Assembly (NCBI GenBank): GCA_028284365.1
Contig: JANQRW010000055.1
Location: 1-64,000 of the forward strand
DNA: 64,000 nt
DNA from: Marinicella sp.
Lineage (GTDB): Bacteria > Pseudomonadota > Gammaproteobacteria > Xanthomonadales > Marinicellaceae
Reading direction: 5' to 3'
Shown here: piece by piece, positions 57,168-64,000 of the stretch
Layout of the letters: each line of letters starts with the position of its first letter
Position numbering within the stretch: the first letter of the stretch is position 1
Translations under genes and position numbers: made by a program
The notes under the pieces: generated by a model
Told to the model about the DNA's origin: nothing
Database searches by the model: none
What the model saw: the letters and a program-made list of their open reading frames with translations, nothing else

Positions 57168-59237
57168 TCAGAGAGTTATGGTTATGTTTTTGGTGGTGGG
57201 CTTCAGTATTAATCTGTTTTTTGTGTAGTCAATCACTTCAGAGCCAATGACTTTTTGAGGTTTACGGCGTGTCACAAAAACCAATGCAGATTGGCTGTTT
57301 ACTTTTTCAAGAGATATACCAACCCCATTGTTTTTGTAGGTGATTTTTACAGGCATGAGATCAACTACTTTATTGACATAAAAGTCTCTCGGCGAGGTTG
57401 GTGTCAGAGTGGCTTCATTTATTATTTGGTATTTGTGACGATAACTTAACAGATCAATGGTTTCACCTTCATAGGTGGCCACGGCATTTCTTACCTGCCA
57501 CTGAACATTTTTTATTTTTATTACACAGGAAAGTGACCGATCACCACTGTAAACCAGAGGAGCTTGACCGCTGCTGGTTAATTCATCTTGCTTAATTGAA
57601 AAGTTCTTTTTCTCAGATATATTGAACTCCTTTGAATTGACAAGCAAGGTTTGGGGTTCATTGGGTTCGGTTACTTTCTCTAAAGCAAGTTGGGACAGGA
57701 TGAATTTTTTTGGATGGTTTTCAAAAACAAAACTGAGTTTTAAATATTTGGATATGCCCTCAGATAGTTCTGGAATAGAAAATGTTGTCTTAAAGTGTCC
57801 CGGCGTATCACCATCCATGACAGCGACTGCAGATTCATATAGGGTGTTGTGTTTTGAATCCAGAACCCGAAAACTGTATTTAACCTTGCCATCAGTAATT
57901 TCATCCTTAACTGGTAGGGTGTTCAGCTTTACAGCAAAGCGATCTGATGACTCACATCTGAAATAGCTACCTCTTTCTAGATAGTTAAATTTGTTGGTTC
58001 TTTGTGATGGCAAGTTCACTACCAGGTTTTCATCAGTTGGGTTGGTTAGTTTTAAACCTTGTTTTGTGGTTTTTCTGTGTACTGTTTTGGGTATTATCTG
58101 ATAACCCACGGTCTTATTCATCCGCTTGCCAACGAAAAACAACTCGCTGGTCAAGTTGAATTTTGAGTTGTCATTCATGACAGGGCTTTGAATGGTCCGG
58201 GTAAATACTGTGGCATCGCTTTTGGACAAAAAGTGATTGGTCATTTGGTGTTTGACATTGTTAGTTAGTTTGCCATGACCATAATAATAATGCATTTGAG
58301 CCGCTGGGTTAAATGTAGTTTCTACATTAAGCTGGTCAGATAAATTAGGAAAACCAAGGTTGGCTAAAAAGTCTTTTTTGGTTGCACTGTAAGACTTAAC
58401 TACCAGGCCTTTTTTGCTGATGGCAAAATAGATACCACCCAAGTGACCATGCCCATAAGGCCCCCATTCTTCAGGTGGGTTAAACCCACCAATCCTACCA
58501 TTAGAGACATACAACCTTTGGTCTCTTTTTACTATTTCATAGAGATGATTATGCCCATGCAACCAAGCAATAACATTGTTGTGTTTGTTGATTACACTGA
58601 GAACTTGATGACTGTTAATCACTGTGCGGTAGCCATTTTCACCATTGTCGTAAGTGGTGTCTTTGATGCTGTTATGCGACAGGATTATTGTGGTTTTGTT
58701 TTTGTTTATTTGTAAATCGTGCTTTAGCCAGTTAATGGTTTCCTGATTGACCAATATGGTATCCAGTAGCTGTGGTACAGAAATGAAATGAATACCGTTG
58801 TAGTCAAAACTATAATAAGGCCTTAAATTTTGGCTGCCAATTTGAGAGGCCACCAGTTCTGTGTCAGAAGGTCCTCTTCCCAGTTCGTGATTTCCAGGTA
58901 CGTAATGAAACATCTTTTCTGAAAACGGGCTGATAAAATGTGTAAGCCATTGATTTCTAGCGATGTTTCTTTCTGTTTCATTTAAATAACCATGATGCAG
59001 GTCACCGGTATCAAAGATCAAGTCAATATTTGGGAATTGGGATTTGATGGTTTGAATGGCTTGGCTTTGTTCTTCAATTGATGGCTGATCAGCTCCTCTC
59101 CAACCAATGTGCGCGTCTGAAAATATGAAGCCGGATAGGTAGGTTTTTTCAGGAGCTTTTACAGTAGAGCACGAGGATAAGAAACTTGCTGTTGAAGCCA
59201 AAATAATTGGTGATTTTAGAACGGTTCTTCTTTTCAT
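57168..59237 (-). CDS. Lipoprotein metallophosphoesterase with large C-terminal extension
   Basis: A 689-residue protein. A basic N terminus and hydrophobic stretch end in lipobox 'FLSSC' (about Cys 23). The calcineurin-type phosphoesterase domain (about 35-290) has 'FSDAHIGW', 'FDTGDLHHG', 'YVPGNHELG', 'IILSHNS' and 'WLHGHNHLY', the full metal-binding set (D-x-H, G-D, G-N-H-E, H, G-H-x-H). A ~390-residue beta-rich C-terminal part is unassigned. A phosphate ester from a glycan or nucleotide is a likely substrate. It converges with the SGNH gene, 16 bases apart. Confidence 0.88.
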   Translation of the reverse strand: MKRRTVLKSPIILASTASFLSSCSTVKAPEKTYLSGFIFSDAHIGWRGADQPSIEEQSQAIQTIKSQFPNIDLIFDTGDLHHGYLNETERNIARNQWLTHFISPFSEKMFHYVPGNHELGRGPSDTELVASQIGSQNLRPYYSFDYNGIHFISVPQLLDTILVNQETINWLKHDLQINKNKTTIILSHNSIKDTTYDNGENGYRTVINSHQVLSVINKHNNVIAWLHGHNHLYEIVKRDQRLYVSNGRIGGFNPPEEWGPYGHGHLGGIYFAISKKGLVVKSYSATKKDFLANLGFPNLSDQLNVETTFNPAAQMHYYYGHGKLTNNVKHQMTNHFLSKSDATVFTRTIQSPVMNDNSKFNLTSELFFVGKRMNKTVGYQIIPKTVHRKTTKQGLKLTNPTDENLVVNLPSQRTNKFNYLERGSYFRCESSDRFAVKLNTLPVKDEITDGKVKYSFRVLDSKHNTLYESAVAVMDGDTPGHFKTTFSIPELSEGISKYLKLSFVFENHPKKFILSQLALEKVTEPNEPQTLLVNSKEFNISEKKNFSIKQDELTSSGQAPLVYSGDRSLSCVIKIKNVQWQVRNAVATYEGETIDLLSYRHKYQIINEATLTPTSPRDFYVNKVVDLMPVKITYKNNGVGISLEKVNSQSALVFVTRRKPQKVIGSEVIDYTKNRLILKPTTKNITITL

Positions 59238-59406
59238 TGTTAATGAAATGGCTTATGAGAGAAAACAAGGTGTCATTTTGGTGCTTTACTACAATCGAGT
59301 CAAGCAGCTAATCTAAAAAACGGAGGATACTTGATAATGGCTTATTTTGATTGGAGCTTATATCAAAGTTTAGGCGGCAAGGGTGAATGTGTCTTGGAAA
59401 CACGAC

Positions 59407-59435
59407 CAAAACACAGGCCAGATTAAGGCCAGTGT
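59407..59435 (-). terminator. Rho-independent terminator of the S74-domain gene
   Basis: On the minus strand ACAC-T-GGCC pairs with GGCC-T-GTGT (8 pairs, one central mismatch) around a 7-base loop, and TTTT follows. It starts 25 bases after the stop of the gene ending at 59460. The remaining ~170 bases to the phosphoesterase start are AT-rich with nothing else recognised. Confidence 0.75.
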
Positions 59436-59459
59436 TTTGATTACAGTGTTTCTGTGTCT

Positions 59460-61058
59460 TTACTTAGTTAATAGCTGCTCTAACTTCTCTATTCTTTCTA
59501 ACAGTTCCTTATTACTGGCTTTGAGTTTTTTGATGTCTTTATCTTTTTCAACAACCCTAGATCCAAGCTCCTGTAATGCGGCGATTGTAACTCCAGCAGT
59601 GTCGATCATTGAGATTTTATCTTCTCTGTTACCTAGGTTAAAAGTGTGGAAGAAGTCTTGAGCCATCGGACCCAAGTGCTTATTGTTATCTTCATCAAAT
59701 TCATAGTTCCAGATGGTAACAGGTAAACTCATTAATTTATCAAAGATTATTTTTGTATCTATTGGTGTGATGTTTTCCTTGGTGTTAACATCTGAGTTTT
59801 GTGATAATGCTCCCCGTATAGTCATGTTCCCATTGCTGTCCATTGACAAGTTGGTGGCTCCCGCACCTACACTCGACTGAATCTCCATCTCACCAGTATT
59901 AGAAACAGTAAATTCAGGGACTCCTGAACCGATTTGAGATATCTCAAACACATTCGAATTATTAGTAAATTTCCAGGTCGAACTCGTGTCCAGATTTTCC
60001 AGTCTAATGGTTGCATTTCCCGTGGGCTTGGTAACGTGTAATTCAGCTTTTGGGTCATTTGTTCCAAAACCAAATCTGTTGTCATTATCGAAGACAACGG
60101 TGTTGTTTAAAAATTCAAGACCATCTGCTTGAATATCAATAGAACTGGATGGTGCACCTGGTCTTATTCTGAATGGTAATTTACTTCCATTGGTTACATC
60201 TCTGACAAAGAAGTTTGCTTCATTGCCAGCCACATCCCATGTCTGTGGTGTCCAGCCGTTGGAACCATTTTGTTCTAACCTGAGGGTTGGGGTGTCACCA
60301 TCAACAACGTGAGTCTCGACCACTGGATTGTTCGTGCCAAAACCGATCTTACCCCCATTGTCGATATATAAGGCATTGTTTCTGGCACCTGCTTCAACGG
60401 TAAACGGTGTGCGGCCGCCATCAATGTCAGTGATCGAGAACCTGTTGGCACCGCCGTTGTTGCTGTCATTAGCGGTTAATTCCCAGTCATTGCTTGGAAA
60501 GCTGGCCGAGACACTGGTGTCTTGAAAACGGATTCTTAGGTTGTTTTCTTTGAGTCTTATGGTATCAAAGCCAAAACTTTCACCATTGACACAATCCTGT
60601 CCAACACACAGTGAGTTCAGAACGATTAAATCATCATTAATTTGTTGGTCTCTGGTTGCTTCATCCTGATCTACCACGGATTTACCGTTTTTAACCGAAA
60701 AAGTGCCACTCAGAGAAGTTAAGTTTTGGTTTTCTGGTTCTTCAGTTGTTAAATCTGTATCCCTTTCAGTTTTAAGTCGAAAATCAACAATTGGCATCAA
60801 TTCGTATTTGTATTGTCCATCGTTAAAGCCTTTCAAATCAAGGTCTTTGGCATCAACTAAAATGCCGGCATTGCCGCTGAAGTTAATGCTCTTTAATTCT
60901 CCACCAGGTGTTTGAATCTTTAGTTGGTATGTAAACTCTGGGTTGAGTCCAGTCATTTCCAATTGTTGATTTTGGACGGTTGTGTTGACCTCAGTCAGTC
61001 CAGTGATTGAAAAACCCAATAGCCCAATGAGCCTGATTGTTTTGATGAAGGCATTCAT
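59460..61058 (-). CDS. Secreted beta-repeat protein with C-terminal S74 (tail-spike chaperone) domain
   Basis: A 532-residue protein with a signal peptide ('TIRLIGLLGFSITGLTEVNT'). The body repeats units like 'RLEQNGSNGWTPQTWDVAGNEANFFVRDVTNGSKLPFRIRPGA' and 'KIGFGTNNPVVETHVVDGDT', typical of S74-bearing secreted beta-helix proteins. The C-terminal intramolecular chaperone (about 425-532) has 'NSDVNTKENITPIDTKIIFDKL', with the Ser-x4-Lys dyad (S-D-V-N-T-K) needed for self-cleavage, and a trimerising coiled coil ('VVEKDKDIKKLKASNKELLERIEKLEQ'). No phage genes adjoin, so it is a bacterial surface or secreted protein. AAGGGGAAACT precedes the ATG. Confidence 0.85.
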   Translation of the reverse strand: MNAFIKTIRLIGLLGFSITGLTEVNTTVQNQQLEMTGLNPEFTYQLKIQTPGGELKSINFSGNAGILVDAKDLDLKGFNDGQYKYELMPIVDFRLKTERDTDLTTEEPENQNLTSLSGTFSVKNGKSVVDQDEATRDQQINDDLIVLNSLCVGQDCVNGESFGFDTIRLKENNLRIRFQDTSVSASFPSNDWELTANDSNNGGANRFSITDIDGGRTPFTVEAGARNNALYIDNGGKIGFGTNNPVVETHVVDGDTPTLRLEQNGSNGWTPQTWDVAGNEANFFVRDVTNGSKLPFRIRPGAPSSSIDIQADGLEFLNNTVVFDNDNRFGFGTNDPKAELHVTKPTGNATIRLENLDTSSTWKFTNNSNVFEISQIGSGVPEFTVSNTGEMEIQSSVGAGATNLSMDSNGNMTIRGALSQNSDVNTKENITPIDTKIIFDKLMSLPVTIWNYEFDEDNNKHLGPMAQDFFHTFNLGNREDKISMIDTAGVTIAALQELGSRVVEKDKDIKKLKASNKELLERIEKLEQLLTK

Positions 61059-61165
61059 AGTTTCCCCTTGTTTGTTTTTAGTAATACCAATTTATCATAG
61101 CCTAAGCATGAATCAATGTCATGTTTTTTTGAGCCTTATGCCATTCAAAAAACTTATATCTTAGC

Positions 61166-61179
61166 GTTACAGACGTAAC
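61166..61179. promoter_or_regulatory. Short inverted repeat upstream of polA
   Basis: GTTAC (61166-61170) and GTAAC (61175-61179) surround AGAC, 49 bases before the polA ATG, within the 169-base gap shared with the divergent S74-domain gene. Too short to assign to a regulator. Confidence 0.2.
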
Positions 61180-61227
61180 TAAAAAGGATACAATTTAAAC
61201 CACTCTTTTGGTTCCCAACGCATAAAA

Positions 61228-63915
61228 ATGGCAAATAAAACACTCTACCTGGTTGATGGCTCTTCATACTTATTTCGAGCATTTTTCTCACCAGGGCTTA
61301 ATCGCCTAACCAGTAAAGAAGGGCACCCAACGGGTGTCATGTACGGTGTGACTAATATGTTGCAACGAATGCTAGATGAATATGGTCCAGAGTATATGGT
61401 GGTGGTGTTTGATGCGAAGGGTAAGACATTTCGTCATGATATGTATCCAGAATATAAAGCCAACCGGCCACCGATGCCGGATGAGTTGCGCGTGCAATTG
61501 CAACCCACCAAAGACTTGATTCAAGCCATGGGCATTCCAATGCTTGAGGTCCCACATGTAGAGGCAGATGATGTGATTGGGACGCTGGTTAAAAAGGCAG
61601 AAAAATTAGGTGTTGAAACACTGGTTTCTACCAGTGACAAGGATTTGGCACAACTGGTGTCAAAACATGTGACCTTGGTTAATACCATGTCCGATTATGT
61701 CATGGATGAAGCGGGAGTGATGGAAAAGTTTGGGGTCAGGCCTGATCAAATTATTGATTATCTGGCATTGATTGGTGACTCATCTGACAACATTCCAGGA
61801 GTGAATAAAGTTGGCCCTAAAACAGCTGTTAAGTGGTTACAAGAGTACGAAACAGTGGATAATATCATCATTCATGCAGATGGCTTTAAAGGTAAAGTGG
61901 GTGAATATCTGCGTGAAGGGATTGAACAACTGAAATTGTCACGCGAACTGGTGGTGATTAAAAAAGATTGTGATGTCAGCTACCAAGTAGGTGATTTTGA
62001 GTTACAACCCAAGGACATCAAAAGCCTCAATGAGATTGGCAACAAATTTAATATGAAGCGTTTTGCTGAGTTGTCAGTTACTGATACAGAAGATGAAAAA
62101 ACACCTGAAAAGATTGAATATACCTGCATTAGGGATATGGAGAGCTTAAAGGAGTGGTTGGTACAAATTAAACAAGCTGGTTTGGTGGCTTTTGATTTAG
62201 AGACGGATTCTCTCAATCCAATTGGTGCCAATATCATTGGCATGTCATTCTCATATGAAGCTGGTGATGCTGCTTATGTGCCCATTGGCCATGTAAGTAT
62301 GGATAATGAAAAACCAGCCAATCAACTTAATCTTGGTGAGGTACTGGCTGAGGTTATACCTGTGCTACAGCAAGTTGAGGTAGTCGGGCAGCACTTTAAA
62401 TATGATTTGAATGTGTTGTCGAATTATGGTGTTGATTTGAGCGCTCAAAAGTTCGATACCATGTTGGAATCTTATGTGCTCAATGCTTCGGCATCAAGAC
62501 ATGATATGGATTCATTGGCTGAGCTGTACCTGAACAAAAAGACAGTTAAGTACGAAGAGATTTGTGGTAAAGGCGCTAAACAGATTCCGTTCGCACAAGT
62601 GTCAATCGATGATGCCACGCATTACGCGGCAGAAGATGCTGATATCACTTTACAGCTGCATTATGAGCTGTGGAGCCAGCTCGAACAAGCCGATCAAGTT
62701 AAAGTTTTTACTGAGCTTGAAATGCCATTGGTTCAGGTTTTGGCGGGCATGGAGCAGACCGGTGTGTTGATTGACCGGGTTGAACTGGTCAGACAAAGTA
62801 GACACCTTGAGTTGAGCATGAATAAATTACAACTCAAAGCTTATGAGTTGGCAGGTAAGGAATTTAATCTAGGCTCTCCTAAGCAGCTCCAGGTTATTTT
62901 GTTTGAGGAACAAGGCATTCCGGTGTTGAAAAAAACGGCAACTGGTCAAGCATCAACAGCTGAGGATGTTTTACAAGACTTATCGACTGATTACGAGTTG
63001 CCTGCAGTTATTTTGGAGTACCGTTCTTTAAGTAAACTTAAAAGCACTTACACCGACAAACTACCCTTAGAAATTAATAATAAAACAGGTCGGGTGCACA
63101 CTTCTTACCATCAGGCAGTTGCAATTACGGGCCGTTTGTCATCATCAAATCCAAACTTACAAAACATTCCGATTCGTACCGAGGAAGGGCGAAAAGTTCG
63201 CAAGGCTTTTATAGCACCTGAAGGTTGGCAGTTGATGGCTTCAGACTATTCACAAATTGAATTGCGAATTATGGCACATTTATCTCAGGATGAGAACTTA
63301 TTAAAAGCGTTCAATGATGGTGTTGATGTGCATAGTCAGACTGCATCGCAAGTTTTTGATACAACACTGGATGAAGTGAGTGCAGAACAAAGACGAGCAG
63401 CCAAAGCCATCAACTTTGGACTCATGTATGGCATGAGTGCATTTGGTCTAAGTAAGCAGCTACACATTGCTCGCAAAGAAGCATCAAATTACATGAAGCA
63501 GTACTTTGCTCAATATCCTAAAGTAAAAGGTTTTATTGATTCAGTAAAAGCACAAGCAGCCGAGCAAGGTTATTTAGATACCTTGTTTGGGCGAAGGTTG
63601 TACTTTCCAGAAATCAATAACCGCAACGCCCGGGTCAGAGCCGGGGCTGAACGCGCAGCGATCAACGCACCCATGCAAGGCACAGCTGCTGATATCATTA
63701 AAAAAGCCATGCTGGCGGTTTATAAAGAAGTTAAAGGTGCTGATGATATTCGTGTCATCATGCAAGTTCACGATGAACTGGTCTTTGAGGTTAAGCAAGA
63801 GGTAGCACAACAGTGGGCTAAAAAAATTAAAAGCATTATGGAATCAGTGGTTAAGTTAGATGTTCCTCTGGCGGTGGACTATGGCATAGGTGCTAACTGG
63901 GATGAAGCGCACTGA
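61228..63915 (+). CDS. polA: DNA polymerase I
   Basis: An 895-residue complete PolA. The 5' nuclease domain is at about 1-290 ('YLVDGSSYLFRAFFSP', 'SDKDLAQLVS', 'GDSSDNIPGVNKVGPKTA'). The 3'-5' exonuclease keeps D and E in 'AFDLETDSLNP' and 'ISIDDATHYAAEDADITLQL'. Polymerase motifs follow: A 'ASDYSQIELRIMAHLS', B 'RRAAKAINFGLMYGMSAFG', C 'QVHDELVFEV'. It processes Okazaki fragments and repairs DNA. The last 85 bases of the window after the stop show no gene. Confidence 0.98.
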   Translation: MANKTLYLVDGSSYLFRAFFSPGLNRLTSKEGHPTGVMYGVTNMLQRMLDEYGPEYMVVVFDAKGKTFRHDMYPEYKANRPPMPDELRVQLQPTKDLIQAMGIPMLEVPHVEADDVIGTLVKKAEKLGVETLVSTSDKDLAQLVSKHVTLVNTMSDYVMDEAGVMEKFGVRPDQIIDYLALIGDSSDNIPGVNKVGPKTAVKWLQEYETVDNIIIHADGFKGKVGEYLREGIEQLKLSRELVVIKKDCDVSYQVGDFELQPKDIKSLNEIGNKFNMKRFAELSVTDTEDEKTPEKIEYTCIRDMESLKEWLVQIKQAGLVAFDLETDSLNPIGANIIGMSFSYEAGDAAYVPIGHVSMDNEKPANQLNLGEVLAEVIPVLQQVEVVGQHFKYDLNVLSNYGVDLSAQKFDTMLESYVLNASASRHDMDSLAELYLNKKTVKYEEICGKGAKQIPFAQVSIDDATHYAAEDADITLQLHYELWSQLEQADQVKVFTELEMPLVQVLAGMEQTGVLIDRVELVRQSRHLELSMNKLQLKAYELAGKEFNLGSPKQLQVILFEEQGIPVLKKTATGQASTAEDVLQDLSTDYELPAVILEYRSLSKLKSTYTDKLPLEINNKTGRVHTSYHQAVAITGRLSSSNPNLQNIPIRTEEGRKVRKAFIAPEGWQLMASDYSQIELRIMAHLSQDENLLKAFNDGVDVHSQTASQVFDTTLDEVSAEQRRAAKAINFGLMYGMSAFGLSKQLHIARKEASNYMKQYFAQYPKVKGFIDSVKAQAAEQGYLDTLFGRRLYFPEINNRNARVRAGAERAAINAPMQGTAADIIKKAMLAVYKEVKGADDIRVIMQVHDELVFEVKQEVAQQWAKKIKSIMESVVKLDVPLAVDYGIGANWDEAH

Positions 63916-64000
63916 GTTCTGTCATCGGTGCAATCAGATTTTATACCTGTTTTAAAGATTCAAAAAAACTAACCAACCAGGCGCTCATTAGCAGAGACAA

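Noticed and set aside
59460-61058. Prophage remnant, from the tail-spike chaperone domain
   Set aside because: The protein has a signal peptide, and no phage structural, integrase or lysis genes are nearby.
1-64000. CRISPR arrays, rRNA, tRNA and insertion sequences
   Set aside because: None seen by reading; no regularly spaced short repeats, transposase ORF or tRNA-like clover leaf was recognised, though tRNA detection by eye is limited.

Overview
The window looks like a chromosomal segment of a low-to-moderate GC marine-type gammaproteobacterium. Support comes from an intact polA, a PBP1B-type mrcB, yoaA, dgkA, a split-type gcvPB, a TonB-dependent receptor with a Fur-like box, and BarA-style hybrid signalling. 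Two secreted proteins end in a short F-x-S/G-F-D tail, and one carries a C-terminal 'G-W-x-D-P...GQG...P-x-W-L' domain. From memory these features fit Marinicella and relatives (Lysobacterales/Xanthomonadales side), but that placement is inference.

Layout. 1-296 has no convincing gene but holds an integron attC-like imperfect palindrome. 0.3-7.5 kb holds mostly plus-strand small metabolic genes: DUF1801, an alpha/beta hydrolase coupled to a B12-binding radical SAM protein, a membrane diguanylate cyclase, a D-cysteine desulfhydrase-like enzyme, VOC and cupin proteins, a decayed P-loop ORF, a thioesterase and an isoprenylcysteine methyltransferase-like protein. 7.7-9.4 kb is a secreted BspA/DUF285 repeat protein. 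9.4-12.6 kb is a minus-strand signalling operon: Tll0287-like/HAMP sensor, Ser/Thr kinase, HAMP-GAF protein. Upstream are a small K+ channel and a HIT protein. 13.8-18.5 kb has a His/Tyr/Asn-rich secreted protein, a secreted amidohydrolase, a large secreted protein and glyoxalase I. 18.5-25.2 kb (minus) has dgkA, gcvPB, the TonB receptor and a hybrid histidine kinase. 25.4-29.8 kb is one 1461-residue protein with three glycosyltransferase modules around a coiled coil. 30-37.6 kb has a DUF4412 protein, mrcB, a TPR lipoprotein, yoaA and an FG-GAP secreted protein.

37.6-59.2 kb, visibly more AT-rich, is a surface-glycan or decoration region. It holds two sulfotransferases, a DUF4915 propeller, several glycosyltransferase-like proteins including a DUF616 member, two GT-C-like membrane proteins, three methyltransferases, an epimerase, an OafA-like acyltransferase with an SGNH domain, an MBOAT/SGNH pair and a lipoprotein metallophosphoesterase. 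A strongly expressed-looking unknown secreted six-cysteine protein and a kelch protein with an in-frame stop in its last repeat lie among them. No flippase, ABC exporter or polymerase was recognised, so the region probably decorates a glycan (or protein glycan) made elsewhere. A secreted S74 (endosialidase-chaperone) protein and polA close the window.

Genes are densely packed, with many 1-4 bp start/stop overlaps (TAATG, GTGA, TGATG) that define operons. No rRNA, tRNA, insertion sequence or CRISPR array was seen.
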